A stretch of 64,000 bases of DNA, taken from assembly GCF_022818495.1 (NCBI RefSeq), contig NZ_CP089291.1:1396501-1460500 (forward strand), in the 5' to 3' direction. The notes beneath the pieces were generated by a model. The model saw only the letters and a list, made by a program, of their open reading frames with translations. It did not search any database and was not told the origin of the DNA. Origin of the DNA: Fodinisporobacter ferrooxydans. Lineage in GTDB: Bacteria > Bacillota > Bacilli > Tumebacillales > MYW30-H2. Below are positions 1 to 12,128 of the stretch, piece after piece (position 1 is the stretch's first letter; each line of letters begins with the position of its first letter). The translations under genes were made by a program, and so were the position numbers.

Positions 1-533
1 AGAAGCGCTATATTATTGCACCGTTGGGATTGAAGGTTGACGATACGATCATTTCTGGACCAAGTGCGGATATTAAAGTCGGTAATGCATTGCCGTTAGC
101 AAACATCCCGGTTGGTACAATGATTCATAACATTGAATTAAAACCCGGAAAAGGCGGACAATTGGCTCGTGCGGCAGGTGCGGAAGCGCAATTGTTAGCA
201 AAAGAAGGCGATTACGCTACGATTCGTTTGGGATCTGGCGAAGTTCGTTTGGTCAGATTGGATTGCCGTGCGACTGTGGGTCAAGTTGGCAATCTGGATC
301 ATGAGAACGTAAATATCGGTAAAGCTGGCCGTTCCCGTTGGTTAGGTATTCGTCCGACAGTTCGCGGTGTTGTAATGAACCCGAACGATCACCCGCATGG
401 TGGTGGTGAAGGTCGTGCACCGGTTGGGCGCAAGTCTCCGATGTCTCCATGGGGTAAACCGACGCTTGGTAAGAAAACGCGCAAGAAAAACAACCAAAGC
501 GATAAATATATCATTCGTCGCCGCAAGAAATAG
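1..533 (+). CDS. rplB: 50S ribosomal protein L2, C-terminal part
   Basis: The reading frame is open from base 3, so the N-terminal third lies upstream of the window; about 176 residues are visible. L2 binds 23S rRNA and is needed for subunit association and the peptidyl transferase centre. The glycine- and histidine-rich stretch [17 protein letters not shown] near the C-terminus is the signature of the family and contains the conserved histidine. The basic tail ends in RRRKK. It heads the visible part of the S10-spc-alpha operon and rpsS follows after 40 bases. The truncation is only the window edge. Confidence 0.98.
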   Translation, partial: KRYIIAPLGLKVDDTIISGPSADIKVGNALPLANIPVGTMIHNIELKPGKGGQLARAAGAEAQLLAKEGDYATIRLGSGEVRLVRLDCRATVGQVGNLDHENVNIGKAGRSRWLGIRPTVRGVVMNPNDHPHGGGEGRAPVGRKSPMSPWGKPTLGKKTRKKNNQSDKYIIRRRKK

Positions 534-573
534 TGTGCGTACAGCTTAAGCAGGTAAGAAAGGAGGAGGCCAA

Positions 574-855
574 ATGGGTCGTTCACTGAAAAAAGGACCG
601 TTTTGCGATGCGCATTTAATGAAAAAAGTTGATGAATTGAACGGGAAAAACGAAAAACGTGTCATTAAGACATGGTCTCGCCGTTCGACGATTTTTCCGC
701 AATTTGTCGGACACACAATTGCGGTTCATGACGGACGCAAACATGTTCCTGTATACGTATCGGAAGATATGGTTGGACATAAACTTGGTGAATTTGCTCC
801 TACCCGTACATTTAAAGGGCATGCAGGAGATGAAAAATCATCGCGTTCACGTTAA
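574..855 (+). CDS. rpsS: 30S ribosomal protein S19
   Basis: A 93-residue protein that matches S19 in length and in its opening [11 protein letters not shown]19 binds the 3' domain of 16S rRNA in the head of the small subunit, with S13. Motifs such as [13 protein letters not shown] and the C-terminal [15 protein letters not shown] are typical. A strong ribosome binding site (AAAGGAGGAGG) lies just before the ATG. It follows rplB and precedes rplV as in most bacteria, but the gap to rplV is 100 bases and holds an inverted repeat described separately. Confidence 0.98.
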   Translation: MGRSLKKGPFCDAHLMKKVDELNGKNEKRVIKTWSRRSTIFPQFVGHTIAVHDGRKHVPVYVSEDMVGHKLGEFAPTRTFKGHAGDEKSSRSR

Positions 856-865
856 TCAACGGAGA

Positions 866-917
866 GGCGTGTCAATGAATACTTTGGCAATTCAAGAAAA
901 GTTGATTATGACACGCC
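866..917 (+). promoter_or_regulatory. Hairpin between rpsS and rplV
   Basis: The 9-base arms GGCGTGTCA (866-874) and TGACACGCC (909-917) are perfectly complementary, with a 34-base loop, in the 100-base gap between rpsS and rplV. The gap is unusually long for this operon. No T-run follows, so it is not an intrinsic terminator. It could be a processing site or protein-binding structure; that is inference. Confidence 0.45.
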
Positions 918-955
918 AGGACGTGTTGACGTAGTACAAGAGAGGAGGTTAAACT

Positions 956-1294
956 ATGCAAGCGAAAGCAGTTGCTCGATATATTCGTATCGCACCGCGC
1001 AAAGTTCGTTTGGTTGTCGATTTGGTACGCGGCAAGAAAGTAAGCGAAGCATTTGCTTTGTTACAATACACACCGAAAGCTGCTGCACCGATCGTAGAGA
1101 AAGTTTTAAAATCTGCTATGGCGAATGCTGAACATAACTTCGATATGGACGTTAACTCTTTATACATTACTGAAGCGTATGTGGATCAAGGTCCTACTTT
1201 GAAGCGTTTCCGTCCTCGTTCCCAAGGTCGTGCTTATAGCATTATGAAACGTACGAGCCACATTACATTGGTGGTTGGCGAAAAAAATAAATAA
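956..1294 (+). CDS. rplV: 50S ribosomal protein L22
   Basis: A 112-residue protein beginning [20 protein letters not shown], the standard L22 start. L22 binds 23S rRNA and its beta-hairpin loop lines the peptide exit tunnel. The loop region [24 protein letters not shown] is visible near the C-terminus and is the part in which macrolide resistance changes are known in other species. A GAGAGGAGG ribosome binding site precedes the ATG. Next gene rpsC starts 23 bases later, so the two are surely cotranscribed. Confidence 0.98.
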   Translation: MQAKAVARYIRIAPRKVRLVVDLVRGKKVSEAFALLQYTPKAAAPIVEKVLKSAMANAEHNFDMDVNSLYITEAYVDQGPTLKRFRPRSQGRAYSIMKRTSHITLVVGEKNK

Positions 1295-1317
1295 TTTTTG
1301 AAGGAGGGACATGCGAA

Positions 1318-1989
1318 ATGGGTCAAAAGGTGAACCCGGTCGGCTTGCGCATTGGTGTTATCCGTGATTGGGAATCCAAATGGTTTGCTGACAAGAAGGA
1401 TTATACAGAATTGCTTCATGAAGATCTGAAAGTTCGCGATTTTGTTTTGGCACGTTTAAAAGATGCATCTGTCTCGACAGTAGAAATCGAACGCGCTGCA
1501 AATCGTGTGAATGTGACCATTCATACTGCAAAACCAGGCATGGTGATTGGTAAAGGAGGAGCAGAAGTTGATGCTCTTCGCAACAAACTCAGCCAATTGA
1601 CTGGCAAGCGAGTTCACATCAATATTAGTGAAATTAAAAGCCCTGAACTGAATGCACAGTTGGTTGCAATGAATATTGCGCAGCAGTTGGAGCGCCGTGT
1701 TGCTTTCCGTCGTGCGATGAAACAAGCGATTCAACGCACGATTCGTTCGGGAGCAAAAGGAATTAAAGTACAAGTATCCGGGCGTCTTGCCGGTGCCGAA
1801 ATTGCTCGTACGGAAGGTTATGCAGAAGGCACAGTTCCACTTCATACACTTCGCGCAGATATTGATTATGCTACAGCAGAAGCTCACACAACATATGGAC
1901 GTATTGGTGTGAAAGTCTGGATCTATCGTGGCGAAGTACTTCCTACAAAGGGTGGCGCAAAGCAACAAACCGAAGAAGGAGGTCAGTAA
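1318..1989 (+). CDS. rpsC: 30S ribosomal protein S3
   Basis: A 223-residue S3 protein. The start [13 protein letters not shown] is invariant in the family. An RNA-binding KH domain is marked by [16 protein letters not shown] (about residues 74-89), and the C-terminal domain by [32 protein letters not shown]3 sits at the mRNA entry channel of the small subunit. The last 15 residues are a Gln/Glu/Gly-rich tail (about KQQTEEGGQ) as in Bacillus. Only 3 bases separate its stop from the rplP start, so translation is probably coupled. Confidence 0.98.
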   Translation: MGQKVNPVGLRIGVIRDWESKWFADKKDYTELLHEDLKVRDFVLARLKDASVSTVEIERAANRVNVTIHTAKPGMVIGKGGAEVDALRNKLSQLTGKRVHINISEIKSPELNAQLVAMNIAQQLERRVAFRRAMKQAIQRTIRSGAKGIKVQVSGRLAGAEIARTEGYAEGTVPLHTLRADIDYATAEAHTTYGRIGVKVWIYRGEVLPTKGGAKQQTEEGGQ

Positions 1990-1992
1990 ACC

Positions 1993-2427
1993 ATGTTGAT
2001 GCCGAAACGCGTGAAACACCGCAGAGAACATCGCGGTCGCATGAAAGGCCAATCTAAAGGTGGCACACAAGTGGCATTCGGCGAATACGGTTTACAAGCA
2101 CTCGAGCCAGCGTGGGTTACAAACCGCCAAATCGAGGCTGCTCGTATCGCGATGACACGTTATATCCGCCGTGGCGGTAAAGTCTGGATTAAAATATTCC
2201 CAAGCAAACCGGTTACACAAAAGCCGTTGGAAACTCGGATGGGTGCCGGTAAAGGTAGCCCGGAAAAGTGGGTTGCAGTCGTCAAGCCTGGCCGCATCAT
2301 GTTCGAATTGGCTGGAGTACCGGAAGAAACAGCACGTGAAGCGCTGCGTTTGGCTGCTCACAAGCTTCCAATCAAGACGAAGTTTGTAAAACGTGAAGAA
2401 ATGGTGGGTGAAGCAGATGAAAGCTAA
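1993..2427 (+). CDS. rplP: 50S ribosomal protein L16
   Basis: A 144-residue protein with the family start [20 protein letters not shown]16 sits near the A site and interacts with the aminoacyl-tRNA elbow and 5S rRNA region. The conserved [16 protein letters not shown]-like stretch reads here as [20 protein letters not shown]. The end of the gene overlaps the start of rpmC by 11 bases, a tight arrangement that suggests translational coupling. Start at 1993 rather than the second ATG (1999) fits the family length and the AGAAGGAGG site ending at 1983. Confidence 0.98.
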   Translation: MLMPKRVKHRREHRGRMKGQSKGGTQVAFGEYGLQALEPAWVTNRQIEAARIAMTRYIRRGGKVWIKIFPSKPVTQKPLETRMGAGKGSPEKWVAVVKPGRIMFELAGVPEETAREALRLAAHKLPIKTKFVKREEMVGEADES

Positions 2428-2614
2428 AGAAATTCGTGATTTGACAACTGCGGAACTCGAAACAAAAGTAAACGAACTGAAGGATGAATTATTTAACCTT
2501 CGTTTTCAATTAGCAACGGGTCAACTTGAAAATCCGATGCGTATTCGTCAGGTTCGTAAAGATATCGCTCGTGCTAAGACAATCCTGAAAGAGCGTGAGC
2601 TTGGGATTAGTTAA
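2417..2614 (+). CDS. rpmC: 50S ribosomal protein L29
   Basis: A 65-residue L29 beginning [18 protein letters not shown]. The frame is open upstream to 2393, but the family start and length both point to the ATG at 2417, inside the last codons of rplP. L29 is a two-helix coiled-coil protein at the peptide exit site that helps dock trigger factor and SRP. The motif [20 protein letters not shown] is highly characteristic. Confidence 0.97.
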   Translation: MKAKEIRDLTTAELETKVNELKDELFNLRFQLATGQLENPMRIRQVRKDIARAKTILKERELGIS

Positions 2615-2640
2615 TATCTCGTAGGAAAAGGAGGATTTGT

Positions 2641-2904
2641 ATGAGCGACCGGAATTATCGCAAAGTCCGTACTGGTAAAGTGGTCAGTGATAAAATGGAT
2701 AAAACCATTGTTGTTGCGGTTGAAACATCGATGAAACACCCACTATACGGTAAAACGATCAAGCGTACAAAAAAGTTTAAAGTTCATGATGAAAATAATT
2801 CGGCTGGCATTGGCGACACCGTTAAAATTATGGAAACAAGACCAATCAGCAAAGAAAAATGCTGGAGATTGCTTGAAATCGTCGAAAAAGCTGTTATTAT
2901 TTAA
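2641..2904 (+). CDS. rpsQ: 30S ribosomal protein S17
   Basis: An 87-residue S17 with an OB fold. The conserved [18 protein letters not shown] and [17 protein letters not shown] motifs are present, and the end [12 protein letters not shown] is typical. It binds 16S rRNA helix 11 and is a primary assembly protein of the small-subunit body. A GGAGG site lies 8 bases before the ATG. The gap to rplN (146 bases) is long for this operon; I see no gene and no clear terminator in it. Confidence 0.98.
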   Translation: MSDRNYRKVRTGKVVSDKMDKTIVVAVETSMKHPLYGKTIKRTKKFKVHDENNSAGIGDTVKIMETRPISKEKCWRLLEIVEKAVII

Positions 2905-3050
2905 GTTTGTGTGATGGATTTCGTATTTTGCGATGTTAAATAGTATTGTGTTTAGGTTCCAAACCGGCACAATTATTGATAGAGCGTGTTAACTTTTGTG
3001 AATCGTACTCAAGAGTGCATTTCATTACAGTTTGAAAGGAGGTTTCCACA

Positions 3051-3419
3051 GTGATTCAAGCTCAAACAAGACTAACTGTGGCTGACAACTCGGGAGCGAA
3101 AGAAATTATGTGTTTCCGTGTGCTTGGCGGATCCAATCGCCGTACTGCGAATATCGGTGACATTATCGTTGCTTCTGTAAAATCCGCAACACCCGGTGGC
3201 GTTGTCAAGAAAGGCGACGTTGTAAAAGCTGTAATCGTGCGTTCGAAGCGTGGCGTTCGTCGTGAAGATGGTTCGTATATCCGTTTTGACGAAAATGCGG
3301 CAGTTATTATTAAAGAAGACAAGAGCCCACGTGGAACTCGTATTTTTGGCCCTGTTGCTCGTGAATTACGCGAAAGAGATTTCATGAAAATCATTTCCTT
3401 AGCTCCAGAAGTTCTTTAA
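3051..3419 (+). CDS. rplN: 50S ribosomal protein L14
   Basis: A 122-residue L14 that starts with GTG, preceded by GAAAGGAGG. It begins [18 protein letters not shown], as in nearly all bacteria. L14 lies at the subunit interface and with L19 forms an intersubunit bridge; it is also the docking site of the silencing factor RsfS. The motif [21 protein letters not shown] and the ending [14 protein letters not shown] confirm completeness. It opens the spc part of the cluster and rplX follows after 32 bases. Confidence 0.98.
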   Translation: MIQAQTRLTVADNSGAKEIMCFRVLGGSNRRTANIGDIIVASVKSATPGGVVKKGDVVKAVIVRSKRGVRREDGSYIRFDENAAVIIKEDKSPRGTRIFGPVARELRERDFMKIISLAPEVL

Positions 3420-3451
3420 TTGGAGGATGAGTCCTCGAAGGAGGTGTAAGT

Positions 3452-3781
3452 ATGGCAAACGCAAAACTGCATGTAAAAAAAGGCGATGAAGTTGTAGTCA
3501 TTGCCGGTAAAGATAAAGGAAAAAAAGGCGTGATTTTGGCTGCATATCCTTCCGATGCCCGCGTCCTTGTTGAAGGTGTCAATATGATTAAGCGTCATAC
3601 GAAGCCAAATGCTGCAAATCCGCAAGGAGGCATCATCGAAAGGGAAGCGCCGATTCATGTTTCGAATGTGATGATTGCGGATCCGAAGACCGGTCAACCT
3701 TCTCGTATTGGCAAGAAAATTTTAGCTGATGGAACAAAAGTTCGGTATGCAAAAAAATCTGGTGAAGTCATCGATAAGTAA
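3452..3781 (+). CDS. rplX: 50S ribosomal protein L24
   Basis: A 109-residue L24 with an N-terminal KOW motif ([19 protein letters not shown]). L24 is one of the two assembly initiators of the large subunit and binds the 5' end of 23S rRNA. The central [26 protein letters not shown] stretch is standard for the Gram-positive form. AAGGAGG lies before the ATG. Its neighbours rplN and rplE are in the universal order. Confidence 0.98.
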   Translation: MANAKLHVKKGDEVVVIAGKDKGKKGVILAAYPSDARVLVEGVNMIKRHTKPNAANPQGGIIEREAPIHVSNVMIADPKTGQPSRIGKKILADGTKVRYAKKSGEVIDK

Positions 3782-3806
3782 CCAGGTCGGAAAGGAGGTT
3801 CCTTAA

Positions 3807-4349
3807 ATGGCGAGATTAAAAGAGTTCTATGCACAAAACGTTGTGCCATCTTTGATGAAAAAATTTAATTACAGCAGCGTTATGCAAGTTCCCAAGATTG
3901 AGAAAATCGTTATCAACATGGGGCTTGGAGAAGCTGTTCAAAATCCGAAAATCTTGGATACGGCTGTTGAAGATCTGCAATTGATCGCTGGTCAAAAACC
4001 TGTGATCACGCGGGCGAAAAAATCCATTGCCGGTTTTAAAATTCGTGAAAATATGCCGATCGGTGCGAAGGTAACGCTGCGCGGTGAACGCATGTATCAT
4101 TTCTTGGATAAATTGTTCAACGTTGCGCTTCCTCGCGTACGTGACTTCCGCGGTGTATCTCCAAAGGCGTTTGATGGACGCGGCAACTATACGCTTGGTT
4201 TGAAAGAACAATTGATCTTCCCGGAAATCGATTATGATAAAATCGATAAACTCCGTGGTATGGATGTTGTCATTGTCACTACATCCAATACTGATGAAGA
4301 AGCACGCGCTTTATTGACAGAAATGGGAATGCCTTTCCGTCAAGCATAA
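3807..4349 (+). CDS. rplE: 50S ribosomal protein L5
   Basis: A 180-residue L5 that binds 5S rRNA in the central protuberance and contacts P-site tRNA. The family start [22 protein letters not shown] and the motifs [34 protein letters not shown] and [18 protein letters not shown] are present. Full length, no irregularity. A GGAGG site precedes the ATG by 8 bases. Confidence 0.98.
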   Translation: MARLKEFYAQNVVPSLMKKFNYSSVMQVPKIEKIVINMGLGEAVQNPKILDTAVEDLQLIAGQKPVITRAKKSIAGFKIRENMPIGAKVTLRGERMYHFLDKLFNVALPRVRDFRGVSPKAFDGRGNYTLGLKEQLIFPEIDYDKIDKLRGMDVVIVTTSNTDEEARALLTEMGMPFRQA

Positions 4350-4409
4350 GAATAGAACCACATTTGACATAGCTGTCCGTCGAAATTAATCCGTGGGAGG
4401 TAAATGGAA

Positions 4410-4595
4410 ATGGCTAAGAAATCCATGATTGCAAAAGCCCAACGGAAGCCTAAATTCAGCAGCCGAGCGTATACACGCTGTCGTGTTTGCGGGCGCCCGC
4501 ACAGCGTTTTGCGGAAGTTCGGAATTTGCCGGATTTGCTTCCGGGAGCTAGCGTACAAAGGACAACTTCCTGGTGTTAAGAAAGCCAGTTGGTAA
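4410..4595 (+). CDS. rpsZ: 30S ribosomal protein S14, zinc-binding (type Z)
   Basis: A 61-residue S14 of the short, zinc-ribbon form. Two CxxC pairs, CRVC at about residues 24-27 and CRIC at about 40-43, make the zinc site. The ATG at 4410 is chosen over the one at 4404 because the GGGAGG site would lie only 3 bases from the earlier one, and because [16 protein letters not shown] is the family start. In Bacillus the zinc-free paralogue replaces this protein under zinc starvation; no such paralogue is seen in the window. Confidence 0.97.
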   Translation: MAKKSMIAKAQRKPKFSSRAYTRCRVCGRPHSVLRKFGICRICFRELAYKGQLPGVKKASW

Positions 4596-4625
4596 TAGAG
4601 GATTTAAGGGAAGGAGGTATACTTC

Positions 4626-5024
4626 ATGGTAATGACTGATCCAATTGCAGATATGTTGACTCGCATCCGCAATGCCAATACTGTTGGTCATGAGCAGGTG
4701 GAAGTTCCAGCTTCCAACATGAAACGCAGCATCGCCAACATTTTAAAAGAAGAAGGATTTATTCGTGATGCCGAGTTTATTCCTGATAACAAACAAGGGA
4801 TTCTACGTATTTTCTTGAAATACGGATCCAATCAAGAACGCGTAATTACTGGATTGAAGCGTATCAGTAAGCCAGGATTGCGGGTATATACGAAAAACGA
4901 TGAATTACCAAGAGTTTTAGGTGGATTGGGGATGGCGATCATCTCTACATCGCACGGTTTGATGACAGACAAACAAGCACGTCGTGCTGGAATCGGCGGC
5001 GAAGTGCTCTGCTACGTATGGTAA
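4626..5024 (+). CDS. rpsH: 30S ribosomal protein S8
   Basis: A 132-residue S8. The opening [18 protein letters not shown] and the ending [26 protein letters not shown] are canonical. S8 is a central-domain assembly protein of 16S rRNA and in E. coli is the translational repressor of the spc operon; whether it does that here cannot be seen. The ATG at 4626 has a GGAGGT site 7 bases upstream, so it is preferred to the in-frame ATG at 4632. Confidence 0.98.
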   Translation: MVMTDPIADMLTRIRNANTVGHEQVEVPASNMKRSIANILKEEGFIRDAEFIPDNKQGILRIFLKYGSNQERVITGLKRISKPGLRVYTKNDELPRVLGGLGMAIISTSHGLMTDKQARRAGIGGEVLCYVW

Positions 5025-5054
5025 TGACTTCTTTAGTGAACGGAGGTGTATGAA

Positions 5055-5594
5055 TTGTCTCGTATCGGTAAAAAACCTATTGCAATCCCGGCAGGTGTTG
5101 AAGCGAAACTCGATGGTAACGTATTGACAGTTAAAGGTCCTAAAGGTTCTTTAACTCGTGCGTTGCATCCGGATATGATTGTTGAAATTGCTGACAGCGA
5201 AATTAATGTAAAACGTCCTTCTGATCAAAAGTTGCATCGCAGCTTGCATGGTACGACTCGAAGCGTTGTGAATAATATGGTCGAAGGTGTTACAAAAGGT
5301 TTTGAACGTGCTCTTGAATTGGTCGGCGTTGGATATCGTGCAGCGAAGTCCGGAAACAAGTTGACGTTGTCCTTGGGCTTTTCCCATCCTGTCGAAGTTG
5401 TTCCGGAAGAGGGAATTGAATTTGATGTGCCTGCTACGAACAAAGTAATCGTAAAAGGTATTGACAAGGAGAAAGTCGGAGTTATTGCTGCTCAAATTCG
5501 CGCATATCGTGAACCGGAGCCTTACAAAGGCAAAGGGATTAAATATGAAGGCGAACGGATTATTCGTAAGGTCGGTAAAACTGGTAAGAAATAA
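5055..5594 (+). CDS. rplF: 50S ribosomal protein L6
   Basis: A 179-residue L6 starting with TTG at 5055. An earlier in-frame GTG at 5046 lies inside the GGAGGTG ribosome binding site itself and cannot be the start. The protein then begins [15 protein letters not shown] as the family does. L6 lies at the base of the L7/L12 stalk near the factor-binding site. The motif [27 protein letters not shown] is complete. Confidence 0.97.
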   Translation: MSRIGKKPIAIPAGVEAKLDGNVLTVKGPKGSLTRALHPDMIVEIADSEINVKRPSDQKLHRSLHGTTRSVVNNMVEGVTKGFERALELVGVGYRAAKSGNKLTLSLGFSHPVEVVPEEGIEFDVPATNKVIVKGIDKEKVGVIAAQIRAYREPEPYKGKGIKYEGERIIRKVGKTGKK

Positions 5595-5627
5595 TTATGA
5601 TGTTGCTTGAAAGGAGTGAGACATCGG

Positions 5628-5996
5628 ATGATTACGAAATCGGACAAAAATAAAGCTCGTAAACGTCGTCACTTCCGGGTTCGGAAAAAAATTGCCGGAA
5701 CTTCGGAGTGTCCACGTTTGAATGTGTTCCGTTCTTCGAAACATATCTATGCACAATTAATCGATGACGCAAAAGGCAGCACATTAGTTTCTGCTTCAAC
5801 AGTAGATCCTGAATTGCGGGATTCTATTACAAACGGCGGAAACGTTGAGGCCGCTCAAAAAGTCGGCGAATTGGTAGCAAAACGCGCGCTCGCAAAAGGA
5901 TTTAAAGAAGTCGTGTTTGATCGCGGCGGGTATTTATATCATGGACGGATTCAAGCATTGGCAGACGCTGCCCGTGAAGCAGGTCTTGATTTCTAG
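5628..5996 (+). CDS. rplR: 50S ribosomal protein L18
   Basis: A 122-residue L18, a 5S rRNA-binding protein of the central protuberance. The ATG at 5628 follows AAAGGAGTG by 9 bases; a longer frame opening at 5607 has no site and is not credible. Motifs [33 protein letters not shown] and [26 protein letters not shown] identify it. Confidence 0.97.
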   Translation: MITKSDKNKARKRRHFRVRKKIAGTSECPRLNVFRSSKHIYAQLIDDAKGSTLVSASTVDPELRDSITNGGNVEAAQKVGELVAKRALAKGFKEVVFDRGGYLYHGRIQALADAAREAGLDF

Positions 5997-6023
5997 AACA
6001 CTTTAGAAGAAGGAGGTAACACC

Positions 6024-6521
6024 ATGCGTATTGATCCAAGTCAGCTTGAGCTTTCTGAAAAGGTTGTTGCGATTAACCGCGTAGCTAAGGTTGTTAAAGG
6101 TGGTCGGCGCTTCAGCTTCAGTGCTCTTGTCATTGTTGGTGACGGAAATGGACATGTCGGCGCAGGCCTTGGGAAAGCAGGAGAAGTTCCGGAAGCAATC
6201 CGTAAAGGTATTGAAGACGCGAAAAAGAATCTTGTTTCAGTTCCTCTTCAGGGAACGACTGTACCGCATGATATCGTTGGACGGTTCGGAGCAGGCAAGA
6301 TTTTGATTAAACCTGCAAAAGAAGGTACTGGAGTTATCGCCGGTGGTCCAGCTCGTGCAGTTTTAGAATTAGCCGGCATCAAAGACATTGTTACAAAATC
6401 TCTTGGTTCTTCAAATGCCATGAATATGGTTAATGCAACGATTGACGGGTTGCGTCGCATTCATCGTCCGGAAGAAGTTGCAAAACTTCGTGGCAAATCT
6501 TTAGAAGAGATTTTAGGTTAA
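6024..6521 (+). CDS. rpsE: 30S ribosomal protein S5
   Basis: A 165-residue S5 with the N-terminal double-stranded RNA-binding domain ([20 protein letters not shown]) and the C-terminal GxGK-type region. S5 helps form the mRNA entry tunnel and influences decoding accuracy. Residues [24 protein letters not shown] are the loop in which spectinomycin resistance changes arise in other species; nothing abnormal is seen here. rpmD follows after 13 bases. Confidence 0.98.
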   Translation: MRIDPSQLELSEKVVAINRVAKVVKGGRRFSFSALVIVGDGNGHVGAGLGKAGEVPEAIRKGIEDAKKNLVSVPLQGTTVPHDIVGRFGAGKILIKPAKEGTGVIAGGPARAVLELAGIKDIVTKSLGSSNAMNMVNATIDGLRRIHRPEEVAKLRGKSLEEILG

Positions 6522-6534
6522 GGGGGAGAATGCA

Positions 6535-6720
6535 GTGGCTAAATTGCAAATTACCCTCAAGCGTAGTCTGATCGGACGTCCGGAAGATCAACGTTTGACA
6601 GTACGTACATTGGGTTTGAAAAAAATTCAGCAATCCGTTATTCATAATGATACGCCGGGAATTCGAGGTATGGTTCAAAAGGTAAGCCATCTCGTTGAGG
6701 TTAAAGAGATCGAAGCGTAA
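6535..6720 (+). CDS. rpmD: 50S ribosomal protein L30
   Basis: A 61-residue L30 with a GTG start and a GGGGGAG site. The sequence [19 protein letters not shown] and the [15 protein letters not shown] ending are characteristic. L30 binds 23S rRNA domain II. Not all bacteria keep it; its position between rpsE and rplO is standard. Confidence 0.96.
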   Translation: MAKLQITLKRSLIGRPEDQRLTVRTLGLKKIQQSVIHNDTPGIRGMVQKVSHLVEVKEIEA

Positions 6721-6749
6721 CACATTTTACGTATCAAGGAGGTGCAACC

Positions 6750-7193
6750 ATGCAATTACACGAATTAAAACCAGCAGAAGGTTCCAAACATACTCGCAAA
6801 CGCGTAGGTCGGGGTATTGGATCTGGACACGGCAAAACATCGACTCGCGGTCATAAAGGGCAAAATGCTCGTTCTGGCGGCGGTGTTCGTGCAGGTTTTG
6901 AAGGTGGTCAAACACCTTTGTTCAGACGTTTGCCAAAGCGTGGTTTCAATAACACAGTTTTTGCTACCGAATTTGCAATTGTCAATCTCAATCAATTGAA
7001 TAAATTCGAAGCGGGAGCTGTTGTAACACCAGAGTTGCTTTTGGAAAAAAGAGTGATTCGTAAAGCACTTGATGGTGTCAAAATTTTGGGTCAAGGTGAA
7101 TTGGCTGTCTCACTTACCGTTCGTGCGAATGCATTTTCCAAATCAGCAGTTGAGAAAATTCAAGCTGCTGGCGGTACAGTTGAGGTGATTTAA
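6750..7193 (+). CDS. rplO: 50S ribosomal protein L15
   Basis: A 147-residue L15 with the extended glycine-rich N-terminal arm ([38 protein letters not shown]) that threads into 23S rRNA. The second half forms the globular domain. Its TAA stop is followed directly by the TTG start of secY with no gap, so secY translation is probably coupled to it. Confidence 0.98.
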   Translation: MQLHELKPAEGSKHTRKRVGRGIGSGHGKTSTRGHKGQNARSGGGVRAGFEGGQTPLFRRLPKRGFNNTVFATEFAIVNLNQLNKFEAGAVVTPELLLEKRVIRKALDGVKILGQGELAVSLTVRANAFSKSAVEKIQAAGGTVEVI

Positions 7194-9927
<2,734 letters not shown>

Positions 9928-9933
9928 AATTCA

Positions 9934-9966
9934 TTGTTGCATTCGATACGTTTGTTGCATTCGATA
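9934..9966 (+). repeat. 15-bp direct repeat between map and infA
   Basis: TTGTTGCATTCGATA occurs at 9934-9948 and again at 9952-9966, an 18-base period. It lies just after the map stop. Similar short duplications occur in five other gaps of this window (see findings). Confidence 0.9.
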
Positions 9967-9998
9967 TGGATATTCAGACTGAAGGAGGAGTAAATGGA

Positions 9999-10217
9999 AT
10001 GGCCAAAGATGATGTCATCGAGGTTGAAGGTACTGTGATCGAACCATTGCCGAATGCAATGTTTCGCGTCGAGTTGGAAAATGGACATAAGATCCTTGCT
10101 CACGTATCCGGTAAAATTCGCATGAATTATATACGGATCTTGCCTGGTGACCGTGTTACGGTAGAATTGTCTCCATATGATTTAACTCGTGGTCGCATTA
10201 CGTATCGGTTTAAGTAA
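9999..10217 (+). CDS. infA: Translation initiation factor IF-1
   Basis: A 72-residue OB-fold protein that occupies the A site of the 30S subunit during initiation. The sequence [26 protein letters not shown]...GRITYRFK is the family throughout. A longer frame opens at 9966 but lies across the direct repeat, while the ATG at 9999 follows GGAGGAGT at a good distance. It is followed by rpmJ after 30 bases. Confidence 0.98.
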   Translation: MAKDDVIEVEGTVIEPLPNAMFRVELENGHKILAHVSGKIRMNYIRILPGDRVTVELSPYDLTRGRITYRFK

Positions 10218-10361
<144 letters not shown>

Positions 10362-10375
10362 TGGCTTTTTATCTG

Positions 10376-10405
10376 TTGACTTGAATAAGTTTTGTATAAT
10401 ATAAT
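10376..10405 (+). promoter_or_regulatory. Sigma-A type promoter before rpsM
   Basis: TTGACT (10376-10381), an 18-base spacer, and TATAAT (10400-10405) form a strong housekeeping promoter. A second TATAAT overlaps at 10395-10400 with a 13-base spacer. The predicted transcript has about a 120-base leader before rpsM, in which I see no recognised riboswitch. It would let the alpha part (rpsM-rpsK-rpsD-rpoA-rplQ) be transcribed independently. Confidence 0.75.
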
Positions 10406-10534
10406 AAATCGTTATGGTTCAACACGGAACGTAGTGCGGCTGATTCTCTTGTGAATACCTATGGTTCCTGTTGTAGATATAGATTTTGTTTCTGCAATTG
10501 AAAAGAAAATTCACCTAGGAGGTGTAATCGATTC

Positions 10535-10903
10535 ATGGCACGTATTGCAGGTGTTGACTTGCCTCGTGAAAAAAGGGTCGAAATTGCCCTCACCTATATT
10601 TTTGGAATTGGGCGCTCGACTTCTAATAAAATTTTGAGTGAAACTGGAATCAATCCGGATTCACGTGTGCGTGATCTCACAGAAGACGAAGTAAGCAAGC
10701 TTCGTGAGTATATTGACAAAAACATTAAAGTTGAAGGGGATCTTCGTCGGGAAGTTGCTCTCAACATCAAACGTTTAATTGAAATTGGCTGCTACCGCGG
10801 TATTCGCCATCGTCGCGGTCTTCCGGTTCGCGGGCAGAGATCCAAAACAAATGCTCGTACACGGAAAGGTCCTCGTCGTACGGTAGCCGGTAAGAAGAAA
10901 TAA
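10535..10903 (+). CDS. rpsM: 30S ribosomal protein S13
   Basis: A 122-residue S13 starting [26 protein letters not shown]. It sits in the head of the small subunit, contacts P-site tRNA through its basic tail and L5 across an intersubunit bridge. The helix-two-turn-helix region and the tail [29 protein letters not shown] are complete. CTAGGAGG lies 12 bases before the ATG. Confidence 0.98.
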   Translation: MARIAGVDLPREKRVEIALTYIFGIGRSTSNKILSETGINPDSRVRDLTEDEVSKLREYIDKNIKVEGDLRREVALNIKRLIEIGCYRGIRHRRGLPVRGQRSKTNARTRKGPRRTVAGKKK

Positions 10904-10921
10904 TAAGGGGGGATTCTAGAG

Positions 10922-11323
10922 ATGGCTAAAGCGAAACGTACTGCGACAGCACGTCCAAAACGTCGCGATCGGAAAAACGTCGAAGTTGGTGTTGCACATA
11001 TCAAATCAACGTTCAACAATACCATCGTAACGATTACAGATCCCACCGGTGCAGCAATTTCATGGTCAAGTGCTGGTGCACTTGGGTTTAAGGGTTCTCG
11101 TAAAAGCACTCCGTTTGCAGCGCAAATGGCAGCGGAAGCAGCTGCTAAAGCTGCGATGGAACATGGTATGAAGTCTGTTGAAGTTTTCGTAAAGGGACCT
11201 GGTGCTGGTCGTGAAGCTGCAATTCGTTCCTTACAAGCAGCCGGATTGGAAGTTAACCTGATTAAAGACGTTACTCCGATCCCGCATAACGGTTGCCGCC
11301 CACCAAAGCGTCGTCGTGTCTAA
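10922..11323 (+). CDS. rpsK: 30S ribosomal protein S11
   Basis: A 133-residue S11, a platform protein that binds 16S rRNA near the E site. The motifs [47 protein letters not shown] and the ending [18 protein letters not shown] are standard. The next gene is rpsD, after a 95-base gap, rather than rpoA as in B. subtilis. Confidence 0.98.
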   Translation: MAKAKRTATARPKRRDRKNVEVGVAHIKSTFNNTIVTITDPTGAAISWSSAGALGFKGSRKSTPFAAQMAAEAAAKAAMEHGMKSVEVFVKGPGAGREAAIRSLQAAGLEVNLIKDVTPIPHNGCRPPKRRRV

Positions 11324-11418
11324 ATTACTGATTTGAAATCCTAAACGGTTAGTATGCCGAAATATAAAAATATTATTCAGTTTTATGTATAATCCTTGCA
11401 GGAGGTGTCAATACTAGA

Positions 11419-12045
11419 ATGGCAAGATACACTGATGCTGTATGCCGTCTATGCCGTCGTGAAGGTGTGAAATTGTACCTGAAAGGCGATCGTTGCTACA
11501 GCGATAAATGTGCGATCGACCGTCGTGCCTATGCCCCTGGCCAACATGGGCAAGGACGCAAAAAGCTTTCTGAATATGGTCTGCAATTACGCGAAAAGCA
11601 AAAAGCTCGCCGTGTTTACGGAGTTCTTGAAAAACAATTCCGCGGCTATTACCAAGAAGCAAGTCGCCGTAAAGGTATTACAGGTGAAAATTTACTGCAA
11701 ATCCTCGAGAGCCGTTTAGATAATGTCGTTTATCGATTGGGTTTTGCTGCTTCTCGTGCGGAAGCTCGACAACTCGTTCGCCATGGACACTTTACAGTCA
11801 ATGGCAAGCGTGTAGATATTCCATCTTATTTAACACGCGTTGGAGATGTAATTGGTATTCGTGAGAAAAGCCTGCAATCTCCGCGCTTTAAAGATTTACT
11901 TGAATTTGCGCAAAATCGAACGGCTCCAGCATGGTTGGAACGTGATCTGAACACTCAGACCGGGCGTATTGTTCGTATACCTGCTCGAGATGAGATCGAT
12001 GTTCCGGTAGCTGAACAGATGATCGTCGAGCTGTACTCGCGTTAA
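11419..12045 (+). CDS. rpsD: 30S ribosomal protein S4
   Basis: A 208-residue S4, a primary 16S rRNA-binding protein at the mRNA entry site. The N-terminal region holds a four-cysteine zinc knuckle (CRLCRREG ... CYSDKCAID), and the S4 RNA-binding domain covers about residues 98-160 ([27 protein letters not shown]). In B. subtilis rpsD is a separate, self-regulated unit; here it lies between rpsK and rpoA, as in Clostridia and some Bacilli. A TATAAT at 11388-11393 lies in the gap but lacks a convincing -35 box. Confidence 0.98.
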   Translation: MARYTDAVCRLCRREGVKLYLKGDRCYSDKCAIDRRAYAPGQHGQGRKKLSEYGLQLREKQKARRVYGVLEKQFRGYYQEASRRKGITGENLLQILESRLDNVVYRLGFAASRAEARQLVRHGHFTVNGKRVDIPSYLTRVGDVIGIREKSLQSPRFKDLLEFAQNRTAPAWLERDLNTQTGRIVRIPARDEIDVPVAEQMIVELYSR

Positions 12046-12128
12046 TCCCCAGTCACTCGGCAGTGTATCACCCTCAGCTACGCAAACCTCATTGATAGAT
12101 TGAGTTGTCGAGAAGGAGGGTTACGTGC

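Noticed and set aside
1456-2070. Long minus-strand reading frame opposite rpsC and rplP
   Set aside because: It is the shadow of two certain ribosomal protein genes, cysteine- and phenylalanine-rich, without site or family resemblance.
2905-3050. Promoter or small gene in the rpsQ-rplN gap
   Set aside because: No pair of -35/-10 boxes with acceptable spacing and no frame with a start and binding site.
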